Shown: one piece after another, positions 28,615 through 38,823 of the stretch
Numbering within the stretch: position 1 is the stretch's first letter
Layout of the letters: each line of letters starts with the position of its first letter
Origin: Legionella busanensis
Lineage (GTDB): Bacteria; Pseudomonadota; Gammaproteobacteria; Legionellales; Legionellaceae
DNA length: 64,000 nucleotides
NCBI RefSeq assembly: GCF_900461525.1
Contig: NZ_UGOD01000001.1
Coordinates: 2,759,001-2,823,000 of the forward strand
Direction of reading: 5' to 3'
Translations under genes and position numbers: made by a program
Notes under the pieces: model-generated
Seen by the model: the letters and a program-made list of their open reading frames with translations, nothing else
What the model was told of the DNA's origin: nothing
Databases searched by the model: none

Positions 28615-28793
28615 AAAATTATTTAAATAAGAAATAGATTCCATCGCGATTTAATCATTTAAGATGATACAAATGTGTCAAAAGTTAATTCTATATTGTA
28701 TTTATGTAAGCTAACCAAAGTAAGGCTTATTCAACAATCATTTTAACTCGTTTTAAAGTAAACTACTTCTAAAATTAGCTTTTTGATCGTTTG

Positions 28794-31700
28794 CTAGTTT
28801 AGCGTTGCAGCCAATTCATTTATATAAGCTGCTAGCTCTTTTATAGTGCGATCTTCAAACATGAGTGCTTTTATTGATAGTGTGTTTAAAGGCATGGCAT
28901 TATTAATAGCATTCAATAGCTCTACCCCTGTAATTGAATCCATACCTAACTCTAATAGCCTGCTCTCAGCTAAATCATAATCTTTTTTAGTAAGATTTAA
29001 TATTTTACTAACTTCTTTAATTAAAAATTCTACTATAATTTTATTTTTTTCTTCTACATGCATTTCTTTTTGTATTTTTGCTAAGAGATTCTCTTCTATC
29101 AATGGGTCTAGCGCAGGTTCGAGAACTAAGTCTTTTAAATTTAATTCCAATTCAAAAAGCTTATTCATCAATGCTAATTGCATAGTTGATAAAAATTTAA
29201 CTGCTTTCTGCTCAAGTGCATATGGTAGTAAAATAAGTTGAGGGCTATTTGTAGTTAACATTTTTCCAATTATTTGTAAGCCATTACGTATCGGTATATT
29301 TTTAACCCCGACCTTTAACCAGGGTTGCTCGTGATTATGAGTCATACCTATATTTTCCCATGGTCCAAAGTTTATGCTTAACGCTGGTAAATTTAGGCTA
29401 TGACGGTAATGCGATAGTCCATCTAAAAATGCATTTGCAGCCGCATAATTAGCTTGACCTCTACTACCTAATAAAGCGCTAATAGAAGAAAAAAGCACAA
29501 AATAATCTAATGCAAAATTTAATTTTTGGCTTAATCGATGTAAATTCCAACTTCCTGCAATTTTAGGATCAGTGACTTCTTTGAATCTTTGCCAGGTATG
29601 ATTCGTGATTAAGCAATCTTGTAATACACCGGCGGTATGAAAAATACCCTTTATTGATGGCATCTCTTGTATTAATTCAGACATTTTCTGTGTTAAGTTC
29701 TCTAAATTAGCAACATCAGTCTGATAATAATTAACTACAGCATTGTCTTTTAATTCTTGTAGTTGGCGTCCTAGGTGGGCATTTAATGTTCTTCTCCCCA
29801 TTATTGCAATGTATTTTCCGCCATTACTTATTATCCACTTACATAATTCAAAGCCTAAACCGCCTAAGCCGCCTGTGATTAAATAGGTATAATCAGGCTT
29901 AAAAAGAGCAGAAGAGATTTGAGTGGGAAGAGAATAAGGAGATATAAAGGGCACATAACGCTTATTATGATTGTAAGCTATCAATTGGCCATATGTATTA
30001 GCTTTAACTTCTTTATAAAGTATTTCTACAACTTCATCTATTTTAATTTCAGGACTTACTACATCAATATAATTATATTTTAGTTGAGGAAATTCTATAT
30101 TAATAACCTTACTAAGGCCTATTAAAGGACTTGCAATAGGCAGGTTTGACTTGTGTGGGGGAAATAATGCAGCGTGTGTTACTACCCACAGAGATAATGC
30201 AGGAGCTGATTTTTTAGATATCGTATTTACTAAATTAAGTAAACCATCACACGTTATTTTAATAGAGTTATTTATATCTTCTGAAGAAGTAGATTCTGAA
30301 TCATCATTTTTTAAGTCTAAACCCCATAAATAAAAAATACCTGATATAACAGAGTTATCAGCTACTAGCTTATCAAAATCCTCAAGTTTATTAGGATTAA
30401 TAGTAAATAGTTTTCCGTTAGTATTTTGAAAAGAATTACCAGGTTTTATATATATAATTTTTTCAAATCTTTGTTGAAAAGCGATAGAAAATTGCTCGAT
30501 TTTATAATCGGCAGGAATAAATACTAACCATACTCCTAACTGTTTATCAGTTAAATTGTTACTAGCTATTTCTTGCTCGTGCCATTGTAAGGAGTAAACA
30601 GCATTATACAATTTATTTTGGGATGAATTGAGCACTTTTGTAAGCGTTTCAGGCCAATATAATTTTCTTTGAAAAGGATAGGTGGGCAAATGTATTTTTT
30701 TTAGCGTATTCATAAGGTGCTTATTAAGCTTTTTCCAATCTAAAGCCACACCGGATAAATAGAGTTTTTGTAAACTATTTAAAATAGGCGACCAATCATC
30801 CCCATTTTTTTTCAATGAACCAAGCCAATTTCTGTTACCTGCCTCAGCATGACAAGCAATACCGAAACTGGTTAAAATAGGATGTGGCCCTGTTTCTATA
30901 AAAAAGTTAAAGTTATTATCTATTAAAGTCTTTATACCTTCAGAAAATTTTACAGGCTTAAGAATGTGTTCGCGCCAATAGTTAGCACTAGGTTTTACTT
31001 CTAAATTTAGCCCTGTTAAATTTGAGATAAACGCCATTTTAGGTGAATGATATATGATATTTTCAGCGCACTTCTGAAATTCATCTAAGATAGGTATCAT
31101 GAGCCTTGAATGAAAAGCATGAGAAACATTTAATAAGGTTGTTTGAATGGCTTTTTCATGACAAAGTTCTTCAACTTTTTTTATGGCTTTTTGTTCTCCG
31201 GAAACAACTATTTGCTCTAAACTATTAAAGGCTGCAATATCTAATATGAGATCAGGGTTAGCTTGTCTTATTGCATGAATAATCTCTAGAGAATCCTCAT
31301 ATTGGCCATTTAAAGCAAGCATAAAGCCTTTAGGTAAGGACTGCATTAATTTACCACGTAATGCAACGAGTTTAAGTGCATCTTTCAAGCTCATCACTTC
31401 AGCAATTACTGCTGCAGCATATTCGCCAACACTATGACCAATTACAGCTGAGGGTGTAATACCTAAACTCTGCCAAAATTTTGCTAGAGCATAATCAATA
31501 GTAAATATAGCTGGCTGCGTATATTGCGTTTGATTTAATAATTCTTTATTTTTTTCTTCAAATAAAATTTCTAATAAGGATACGGGTAAATCCTTTTTAA
31601 GAATTTCATGACATTCATCAATGGCATGTTTAAAGGTAGGCTGAGAAAAATAAAGTTCCTTGCCCATATGAGTATATTGTGCACCCTGCCCGGTAAATAG

Positions 31701-34700
31701 AAAGGCAATTTTATTTTTATTATTTACAGGGATAAGATTGGTTAAGTAATCTCCGGATATTAATTTATTTTCTAAGTCTATTATGTCAGTAGCAGTGAGT
31801 GCCAAACGATATTGAAAGTGAGTACGATAATTAAAGAGATTTTGGCATAACTCAACTAAATTAATATCAGGATTATCTTTTAAATAATTTATGTAATTGA
31901 CTATTTGCGCTTGTAAAGCTTCTTTAGTTTGTCCAGATAAGGTAAACAAATAAGGGGAGAAAGCTGATGTAGCTATTTGATCATCATTATCATTTTTTAT
32001 ACTTTTTGTGTTTTCTTCTATATATTCTTCCAAAATAGCATGGGCATTAGTTCCAGTAAATCCGAAGGAACAAACACCTGCATAACGTTTGTTATAATTT
32101 TCTATCTCCCAATCTGTTAAATGCTGAGGTATTTCTGCTGGTATTGCTTGTAAGTTTATTAATGGATTAACGGAATTTAAATGTAAATTCTTAGGTATTT
32201 TTTTATTTTTTAGCATCAGAGCAACTTTTATAAAGCTTGCCATACTAGCAGCAGACTCTAAATGACCTATATTACTTTTTACAGACCCAATATATAGAGG
32301 TTTTTTACGTTCAGTAGAGCCAAATATTTCAGTGAGTGCATTAAACTCTATAGGGTCACCTAATTTTGTTCCTGTACCGTGTGCTTCAATATAAGTAATA
32401 TCATTTGGTGCTAACCTGGCTGAAGCTAATGTCTTTTCAATTACCTCTTTTTGTGCTTTAGGATTAGGCGCTGTCATACCATTGCTAAAACCATCATGAT
32501 TAGTTTCAATTGACTTAACAACAGCAATAATATTATCGCCCGATTTTTTTGCATCACCAAGGCGCTTTAAGATGACAATACCACACCCCTCACTACGGAC
32601 ATACCCATCTGCTTTCTCATCAAATACCTTACATTTACCATCAGGCGCTAACATATTAGCGTTTGAAAGACCAATACTGATAAAAGGGTCTAGGATGCAA
32701 TTAACACCGCCAGCAATAGCTAAATCACACTTTTTATTTTGTAAGTTTTGAAAGGCATTATAGATAGCCACTAAAGATGAAGAACATGCTGTATCAATTG
32801 ACATTACAGGGCCATGTAAGTTATAAAAATAGGCAAGTCGACCTGAAGCGGCACTATGAGAGTTTCCGATATTAAAATAGGTATTCGTGTGAAAGGCGAC
32901 AGAGCTATCATGAATTAAATAACCAAAATCATTAGTACCAAGCCCAACTAAGACCGCACAATTACTATTTGATATACTTAAAGGTTCAATATTTGCTCTT
33001 TCTAAGGCTTCCCAAGTGACTTCAAGTAAAATCCGATGTTGTGGATCCATTACTTCCGCTTCGCGTGGGCTGATATTAAATAGCATGGCATCAAATTCTT
33101 TTATATGTTTAATAAATCCACCACGGCTACTGGCTATTTTACTCGTTGTATTCGGACTACCCGAATAATCATCTACAGACCATCGCTCAGCAGGAACCTC
33201 AGTGATACCATCAGAGCCATTGCACAGTAAATTCCAATACTCTTCTGGTGAATTAACATCGCCAGGAAAGCGGCAGCCTATACCTACTATAGCTATTGGT
33301 TCTAAAGATAAATCCTCAATTGGCAAAGGCTTAAGAATTGAAGATTGTTTTTGTGGGTCTATTAAATAATTAGCAAGTAAATTTACTGTGGAGTATTGCC
33401 ATAATAAGGCTGGGTTAAAGTCATAATTTAGGCTTGTTTGTAATGCGGTACAAAACTCCATAGCTATAACTGAATTCAATCCATAATAAGCAAAGTTTTT
33501 ATTTGGATCAATTTGCTCAATACTAAGATTTAAGTAATTGGCTAACCAGGTTTTAATCCAATTTGATACGCTTTGATTTGAATCTTTTTGTGAAAAAACA
33601 GCAGGTGAGGAGGTATTATTGTTCGATATTTCATTATATGAAACTGATTTCCATTCACTAATAATGGGTAATAAACCTGCAGCCAACTGCTGACGGCAAG
33701 CATTACGTTGAACCTTACCACTCGAAGTTTTTGGTAAGCTACCTTTTTTAATTAAAACAATTCTATCAGGAAGAATGTCATGTTCAACTATACAAATATT
33801 TATAATTTCATCAAAAAGCCCTGAAAATTCTTTTGTATGTCTTGGCACTTCTTGAACAATAATCAATCTATCCTGTCCTGCCTCATTTTGGGCAAAAGCA
33901 ATATTACTATTAATACTCAATGCAGAGTGACTATTAACTATACTTAATTCAATATCTTGAGGATAGTAATTACGACCGTAAATAATAATGATGTCTTTAA
34001 TTCTTCCTGTTACATATAGATTGCTTTTATCATCTATAAAACCTAAATCGCCTGTCCTAAGGTAGGATTTATTTTCTAAATTAGGCTTGGGCGAACAAAA
34101 AAGCTGTTCATTTAGTTTTGAGGCCTGCCAATACCCTTGCGTAACACTTAGACCAGCACAGATAATTTCCCCAATCTGATAAGGCTTAAGGCTCACAAGT
34201 GTTTTGGGATTAATAATTTTAATATCAAAGCCTTGATTAAACTGACCAGAAGAAATTAAGCAAGTAGAATCAGACTCATTTTTAGTAAATTCAATTTTAT
34301 TATTTCTTAATGCCTTTTTATCTACCAGGCATGAGACAAGGGGCTCATTCTCAATTTTTCCGGTGACCATTAATGTAGCCTCGGCTAAACCATAAGCTGG
34401 AAATAAGGCCTTTCTATTAAACCCACATACTGCAAACGCTTGTGCAAATCGCTCCAGGGTAGTGGCATTAATTGGCTCAGCACCGTTTAAAGCAATACGC
34501 CAATGTTGTAAATCAAGAGCTTTTTTTTGTTCTTCTTTAACTGTTCTAGTCCATAATTCATAAGCAAAATTAGGTGAAGGCGAGATAGTAATTTTTAAAT
34601 CAGAAATAACTTTTAGCCATTGATAGGGTTTTTTTATAAAAAAAGTTGGCACCATTAATATGCTTGTCATATTGACTATAAAAGGATAAATAATACAGCC

Positions 34701-35318
34701 TATAAGTCCCATATCATGGTATGGAGGGAGCCATGATCCAAATAAATCTTTGTAAGTGCTTTTCAAGCTTTTCTGTATGGAATTAGAGTTTGCAATTAAA
34801 TTTTGATGCGTAACAATGACGCCTTTAGGGTCGCCGGTAGAGGCTGAAGTATATTGTAAAAAAGCAATATCTTCAGGTGTAACTTTTTTAGGTATAAAAC
34901 CAATAGAATCAACTGCTAACATATCCTCGATACTGTTAACATTGGGAGCTATTGATGAAACATCGTCAGCTAATCGCTTAAGTGTAATAACGTTGTTAGA
35001 GCCTGCATTATTAAGTATATATTTTAGTCTATCTATTTTTTTATTGTTTGTAGGCGGATAGGCAGGAACAGCGATTACTCCTGCCAACAAGCAACCAAAA
35101 ATTGCATAAATATATTCTTCCCCGGGTGGAATTAATAACAAACTACTATGGCTACCATTTTTTTGACGACTTAAGAAGGCTGCAATTTTTAGGGAATTTT
35201 CATATAATTTTGAATAGGTTATATTAATAAATTCATGTTCATTTTTAATAATGGTAAAAATAGTTTTTAGGCTATCTGTTCTCTTTCTTTCTTGAAAAAT
35301 TTCTAAGATACTTCTCAT
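28794..35318 (-). CDS. FAAL-ACP-KS-AT-KR-ACP one-module lipid/polyketide synthase
   Basis: This is a modular type I polyketide synthase of about 2174 residues. Its order is as follows. A fatty acyl-AMP ligase (to about 560) has TSASTGDPKG and the FAAL-typical SWLPPYHDMGLIG. ACP1 has its phosphopantetheine Ser near residue 620 (YGLNSV). The ketosynthase (about 680-1105) has DTACSSS, EAHGTGT and NIGHLE. The acyltransferase has GHSVGEY near 1303 and HAFHS, a malonyl-type signature. The ketoreductase has TGGLGGLG near 1816, the catalytic Ser-Tyr region near 1960 and LQD, compatible with the B type. ACP2 ends with LGMDSITG. There is no dehydratase, enoylreductase or thioesterase. The expected product is a fatty acid extended by two carbons and kept as 3-hydroxyacyl-ACP. 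A GTG at 35339 would add seven residues; the ATG is preceded by AGGTG. Confidence 0.93.
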   Translation of the reverse strand: MRSILEIFQERKRTDSLKTIFTIIKNEHEFINITYSKLYENSLKIAAFLSRQKNGSHSSLLLIPPGEEYIYAIFGCLLAGVIAVPAYPPTNNKKIDRLKYILNNAGSNNVITLKRLADDVSSIAPNVNSIEDMLAVDSIGFIPKKVTPEDIAFLQYTSASTGDPKGVIVTHQNLIANSNSIQKSLKSTYKDLFGSWLPPYHDMGLIGCIIYPFIVNMTSILMVPTFFIKKPYQWLKVISDLKITISPSPNFAYELWTRTVKEEQKKALDLQHWRIALNGAEPINATTLERFAQAFAVCGFNRKALFPAYGLAEATLMVTGKIENEPLVSCLVDKKALRNNKIEFTKNESDSTCLISSGQFNQGFDIKIINPKTLVSLKPYQIGEIICAGLSVTQGYWQASKLNEQLFCSPKPNLENKSYLRTGDLGFIDDKSNLYVTGRIKDIIIIYGRNYYPQDIELSIVNSHSALSINSNIAFAQNEAGQDRLIIVQEVPRHTKEFSGLFDEIINICIVEHDILPDRIVLIKKGSLPKTSSGKVQRNACRQQLAAGLLPIISEWKSVSYNEISNNNTSSPAVFSQKDSNQSVSNWIKTWLANYLNLSIEQIDPNKNFAYYGLNSVIAMEFCTALQTSLNYDFNPALLWQYSTVNLLANYLIDPQKQSSILKPLPIEDLSLEPIAIVGIGCRFPGDVNSPEEYWNLLCNGSDGITEVPAERWSVDDYSGSPNTTSKIASSRGGFIKHIKEFDAMLFNISPREAEVMDPQHRILLEVTWEALERANIEPLSISNSNCAVLVGLGTNDFGYLIHDSSVAFHTNTYFNIGNSHSAASGRLAYFYNLHGPVMSIDTACSSSLVAIYNAFQNLQNKKCDLAIAGGVNCILDPFISIGLSNANMLAPDGKCKVFDEKADGYVRSEGCGIVILKRLGDAKKSGDNIIAVVKSIETNHDGFSNGMTAPNPKAQKEVIEKTLASARLAPNDITYIEAHGTGTKLGDPIEFNALTEIFGSTERKKPLYIGSVKSNIGHLESAASMASFIKVALMLKNKKIPKNLHLNSVNPLINLQAIPAEIPQHLTDWEIENYNKRYAGVCSFGFTGTNAHAILEEYIEENTKSIKNDNDDQIATSAFSPYLFTLSGQTKEALQAQIVNYINYLKDNPDINLVELCQNLFNYRTHFQYRLALTATDIIDLENKLISGDYLTNLIPVNNKNKIAFLFTGQGAQYTHMGKELYFSQPTFKHAIDECHEILKKDLPVSLLEILFEEKNKELLNQTQYTQPAIFTIDYALAKFWQSLGITPSAVIGHSVGEYAAAVIAEVMSLKDALKLVALRGKLMQSLPKGFMLALNGQYEDSLEIIHAIRQANPDLILDIAAFNSLEQIVVSGEQKAIKKVEELCHEKAIQTTLLNVSHAFHSRLMIPILDEFQKCAENIIYHSPKMAFISNLTGLNLEVKPSANYWREHILKPVKFSEGIKTLIDNNFNFFIETGPHPILTSFGIACHAEAGNRNWLGSLKKNGDDWSPILNSLQKLYLSGVALDWKKLNKHLMNTLKKIHLPTYPFQRKLYWPETLTKVLNSSQNKLYNAVYSLQWHEQEIASNNLTDKQLGVWLVFIPADYKIEQFSIAFQQRFEKIIYIKPGNSFQNTNGKLFTINPNKLEDFDKLVADNSVISGIFYLWGLDLKNDDSESTSSEDINNSIKITCDGLLNLVNTISKKSAPALSLWVVTHAALFPPHKSNLPIASPLIGLSKVINIEFPQLKYNYIDVVSPEIKIDEVVEILYKEVKANTYGQLIAYNHNKRYVPFISPYSLPTQISSALFKPDYTYLITGGLGGLGFELCKWIISNGGKYIAIMGRRTLNAHLGRQLQELKDNAVVNYYQTDVANLENLTQKMSELIQEMPSIKGIFHTAGVLQDCLITNHTWQRFKEVTDPKIAGSWNLHRLSQKLNFALDYFVLFSSISALLGSRGQANYAAANAFLDGLSHYRHSLNLPALSINFGPWENIGMTHNHEQPWLKVGVKNIPIRNGLQIIGKMLTTNSPQLILLPYALEQKAVKFLSTMQLALMNKLFELELNLKDLVLEPALDPLIEENLLAKIQKEMHVEEKNKIIVEFLIKEVSKILNLTKKDYDLAESRLLELGMDSITGVELLNAINNAMPLNTLSIKALMFEDRTIKELAAYINELAATLN

Positions 35319-35339
35319 AGAATAAACACCTATATTCAC

Positions 35340-35806
35340 TTTACTAATTACAGTTCTTAATCAGTATAGTCTATAGATGCTCAAAATTAGGGCAATTTTT
35401 TAACCTTTAATTAATATAGAGTAACGATCTTACTTGCTCAGATTCTAGCTCTGTAATATAAAATTTTTAAAATCGATAAAAAATATAAAACTTGATTTTA
35501 AAAAAAAATTTTTTAATAAGAGCTATTTAAATAAAAATTATAAATGAAATTAAGCACTTAGTTTAAAGATGTTTAAGTAGGCAAGTTTATATAAATCAAT
35601 ATAGCCTCTTTGTTCTTTAATGCTCAGCTATGATAGTGCTAGTTCTACTATAATTAAAAAATCTTAGGAATATTGTAAAAAACTATAATTTTAATTTTTG
35701 GTGACAAGCTCAACTTATTTTTTAAAATTAGCTTTAACTAAACTATCTGAAGATAAGTAGTCTAATAAACAAGTATATATTCTGTAATTTAAAAGGAATA
35801 TCAAGA
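35340..35806. other. 467-bp very AT-rich divergent region
   Basis: It separates the synthase start from the DUF218 gene start and must contain promoters for both. Several poly-A and poly-T runs are present. No repeat or coding sequence is visible. Confidence 0.5.
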
Positions 35807-36547
35807 ATGATCACAGTAGAAATTGTTTATTTACTTTTAATTGCTCTTATTTTTTTGATTTTTTCTTATATAAAAATTGCTCTGTTTTTAATTTTTATCT
35901 CCCTAACCTATCTACTACTTGCTGGCTGCGGAATCATTCCTTCTATTTTTTTAAAACATTTACAGGCCGCTTATACCACCCCTATTACTTCTATAAATAA
36001 AAAACGGGTTGCAGTTATTTTATTTGGTTGTAGTACAATTAGGTGGCCCAATTTACTTGTGAGGGCAACTTTTTTCAGTTACTCAAGAATATTTGAAGCA
36101 GCCAGACTATATTATTTATGTCAAGATAATCAGTGTGAATGTACTATTATTATTTCTGGAGCAGATGTTCATACGCCAGGGAAATCGGAGGCAGAGACAT
36201 ATTACCAAGAGCTTTTAAGCGTAGGTATTAATCCAAAAGATATTAAGCTTGAAACAATAAGTAGAAACACCTATCAAAATGCGCAATTCGTTTGTGAAAT
36301 CATGACTAAATTAGAACCTTATGAGCAAATATTTTTGGTAACTTCTGCGATATTTTTAAAGCGTGTAATGTTGTATTTTTTAAATTTTGATTTGCGCCCT
36401 ATTCCCATACCTTCTCCAGCTGACTATATGGAGGCGTGGATTTCATTAAAGCCATCAGGTTATAATTTATTCATTTCAGAGCATGTTATTCATGAATACA
36501 TTGCCCTATTAAGGTTTTATTTTTATCAAAAATTAAAGCTAAATTAG
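35807..36547 (+). CDS. DUF218 (ElyC/SanA/YdcF-like) membrane protein
   Basis: This 246-residue protein has two N-terminal membrane helices (about residues 5-25 and 27-46). A DUF218 domain follows, recognised by AVILFGCS, IISGADVHTPGKSEAE, ETISRNTYQNA and FLVTSAIFLKR. Members (ElyC, SanA, YdcF) act in envelope integrity and bind or process undecaprenyl- or nucleotide-linked substrates; the exact chemistry is not settled. AAAAGGAATATC precedes the ATG. It converges on lpxA with a 13-bp gap, so the setting is envelope biosynthesis. Confidence 0.85.
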   Translation: MITVEIVYLLLIALIFLIFSYIKIALFLIFISLTYLLLAGCGIIPSIFLKHLQAAYTTPITSINKKRVAVILFGCSTIRWPNLLVRATFFSYSRIFEAARLYYLCQDNQCECTIIISGADVHTPGKSEAETYYQELLSVGINPKDIKLETISRNTYQNAQFVCEIMTKLEPYEQIFLVTSAIFLKRVMLYFLNFDLRPIPIPSPADYMEAWISLKPSGYNLFISEHVIHEYIALLRFYFYQKLKLN

Positions 36548-36560
36548 AAGCAAAAGATAA

Positions 36561-37391
36561 CTATATATCATCTTCGGCTGAATAAGGAGTGCAAAAAGCT
36601 TTTTTTGTAGGTCGTTCAATAAACTCAACTATTTCTTGTACATAAGGATTGTCAGGAAACTCATTTTTTATTTTTTTAACGCTTTCTTTCCATAAATCTT
36701 CCTTAGATTTATCAAAAAGAATTTTATAGGCCTGTCGAACAATATGGATATCCCTGTTAGAAATGTGTAAGCGCTTCATTCCAGTAAGATTTAGTCCACG
36801 CAACCTAGCTCTAAAACCTGATACTATTCCATAAGGAATAACATGTTTAGAAACTAACGTGTGCGCCGTAACAAAAGCACCTGAGCCAATTCTTGTATTT
36901 TGCACAACACTACTAGCGCCACCAAAAACAACATTGTTACCCACTTTAACATGCCCAGCTAGTAACACATGATTAGGTATAACTACATAATCACCTATTT
37001 CACAATTATGAGCTACATGAGAACCATCCATAAAGATGCCATAATTGCCAATCCGGGTTATTAATCCTCCGTTTTCTGTACCCCCATTCATGGTTACATA
37101 GTGCCCAATTTTATTGTGTGAACCAATAATTAATTGCGACGGCTCTCCATGATAGGATAAATCTTGAGGTGGATCACCTAAACAAGCAAAAGGATATACT
37201 ATAGTATAATCGCCAATTGTGGTATACCCATTGATTGTCACATGATCATGTAAAGAAACATGATCACTAATATGAACATGAGGGCCTATTATACAATAAG
37301 GCCCAATATAAACATTTATTCCTAGTTTTGCTTTTGATGATACGATAGCTGTTGGGTGAATTTGTGTCTTATAATTTTTATTGTGCTCCAT
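36561..37391 (-). CDS. lpxA: LpxA-type UDP-sugar O/N-acyltransferase
   Basis: This 276-residue left-handed beta-helix acyltransferase shows hexapeptide repeats from residue 12 (HPTAIVSSKAKLGINVYIGP...). The catalytic His128 is in SHVAHNC, matching His125 of the E. coli enzyme, and GGLITRIG precedes it. The C-terminal helical part with NLTGMKRLHIS is that of LpxA. The E. coli AVHQF segment reads VVQNT here, so chain-length or substrate preference may differ. LpxA adds the first 3-hydroxyacyl chain to UDP-GlcNAc, or an amide to UDP-GlcNAc3N when GnnA and GnnB are present. It is divergent from gnnA. Legionella genomes carry more than one lpxA, so this may be the second copy. Confidence 0.85.
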   Translation of the reverse strand: MEHNKNYKTQIHPTAIVSSKAKLGINVYIGPYCIIGPHVHISDHVSLHDHVTINGYTTIGDYTIVYPFACLGDPPQDLSYHGEPSQLIIGSHNKIGHYVTMNGGTENGGLITRIGNYGIFMDGSHVAHNCEIGDYVVIPNHVLLAGHVKVGNNVVFGGASSVVQNTRIGSGAFVTAHTLVSKHVIPYGIVSGFRARLRGLNLTGMKRLHISNRDIHIVRQAYKILFDKSKEDLWKESVKKIKNEFPDNPYVQEIVEFIERPTKKAFCTPYSAEDDI

Positions 37392-37787
37392 ATCATAAAT
37401 CTCAACTTTTTAATTTAGTTAAATTTAGTATAGCGTATTACCTTAGCTTGATATTTGAACCTGTCTAATTTGTAATTAGAGCATTAAATTTAATATTTTT
37501 TAGAAATTTCTTTGTTGAAATATAAACCAATCTTTCCATTATTAATTATCTCTTAAGCTACCTCTAAGCGCTTAAATATATTAATAACTAGTCAATTTTT
37601 ATAATTTAGGCCTGCAATCTCAGGGATTTGTATAAACTCATTTTTTGGCTAACGTTATATTTTAATACCTCAATATGAAGAAAGTTGATTAAATTTTTAT
37701 CAAATTTTAGAGGTGTACTATATTTAAAGATAGTATGAGGAAGGGACGGCTCATTTTTTATAATCTTTTTCTTAAGAGATGTCTATT
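37392..37787. other. Divergent lpxA-gnnA promoter region
   Basis: About 390 bp of AT-rich DNA without coding capacity lies between the lpxA start and the gnnA start. A TATAAT-like TTTATAATC lies shortly before gnnA. No repeat is obvious. Confidence 0.45.
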
Positions 37788-38810
37788 ATGTATATGATAA
37801 GAATAGGTATTATTGGTTATGGTTATTGGGGTAGAAAACTGGCAACCGAATTTTCAAATTTGCATAACGTAAATCTTACATGTATTTGTGACATAAATAG
37901 TAAAAACTTAAAGGAGGCTCATGAGCATTATAATAACGCTAAATTAACCATTAATTATCAAGATTTAATTGACGACACTCAAATAGATGCAGTGATTATC
38001 GCTACCCCTATCCATACTCATTATAAGCTAGCTTTAGCAGCTCTTAAGGCTGAAAAACATATATTAGTGGAAAAGCCTCTAGTAACAAACTTTAACGAGG
38101 CACTTGAAATTCAAGAAATAGCAGAAAAGAAAAATAAGATTGTAATGGTCGACTACACACCTATTTATTCAAGTGCTACTAAGATGTTACTTGGTCTTGT
38201 TGAGCAAGGTGAGTTAGGGAATATAGTATATTTAAATTCTAATCGCACTAATTTTGGAAGCAATGACTTAAAAAGTAGTGTAGTTTGGGATCTAGCAGTG
38301 CATGATTTAGCCTTAATTAGTTATCTATTGCCAGTTAGGCTGATTGCAGTTAGCGCAGTTAGTAGTGGTTATTTTGATAACAACATACCTACTATCGCTC
38401 ATATAAATTTATTTTTTGAAGGAAATATTACTGCACATATTTATGTAAATAATATAACAACCGAAAAATTACGACATGTCACTATAGCAGGTAATAGAAA
38501 AGTTGCTGTATTCGATGATTGCTTAATGCATGATAAAGTTAAATTATATGAGGTTGGAATTGACGATATTAATGATAAAGCTAAATATATGACGATTAAA
38601 ACTAATGTATCAAATACTGCACACTCATTATCAGTCGGACATAATGACGGCTTAACGATTATGGCTGCTCATTTTATTGAATGTATTGAACACAATAGGC
38701 TACCTCGAACAAATGCACAAAATTCTCTTAAACTCATTTATATACTAGAATTAGTTGAAAAATCGATAAGGTTACGTGGACAAGAGACTCTAGTTAATAA
38801 ATACATTTAA
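37788..38810 (+). CDS. gnnA: Gfo/Idh/MocA oxidoreductase, probable UDP-GlcNAc 3-dehydrogenase GnnA
   Basis: This NAD-dependent sugar-nucleotide oxidoreductase of about 340 residues starts with a Rossmann fold GIIGYGYWG. The family EKP motif (ILVEKPL, about residue 97) and a second-domain WDLAVHDLAL catalytic segment are present. GnnA oxidises C-3 of UDP-GlcNAc so that GnnB can add an amino group, giving UDP-GlcNAc3N for lipid A. The assignment rests on the partner genes: a DegT-type aminotransferase 13 bp downstream and lpxA divergently upstream, the same association known from Acidithiobacillus. An earlier ATG at 37779 overlaps the AAGAGA ribosome binding site, so I prefer 37788. A WlbA-like role is the alternative. 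Confidence 0.8.
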   Translation: MYMIRIGIIGYGYWGRKLATEFSNLHNVNLTCICDINSKNLKEAHEHYNNAKLTINYQDLIDDTQIDAVIIATPIHTHYKLALAALKAEKHILVEKPLVTNFNEALEIQEIAEKKNKIVMVDYTPIYSSATKMLLGLVEQGELGNIVYLNSNRTNFGSNDLKSSVVWDLAVHDLALISYLLPVRLIAVSAVSSGYFDNNIPTIAHINLFFEGNITAHIYVNNITTEKLRHVTIAGNRKVAVFDDCLMHDKVKLYEVGIDDINDKAKYMTIKTNVSNTAHSLSVGHNDGLTIMAAHFIECIEHNRLPRTNAQNSLKLIYILELVEKSIRLRGQETLVNKYI

Positions 38811-38823
38811 ACAGGGATACAAA

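Noticed and set aside
28615-28793. Search for a shared terminator between the MATE gene and the synthase gene
   Set aside because: No stem of useful length with a T-run could be found in this convergent gap.
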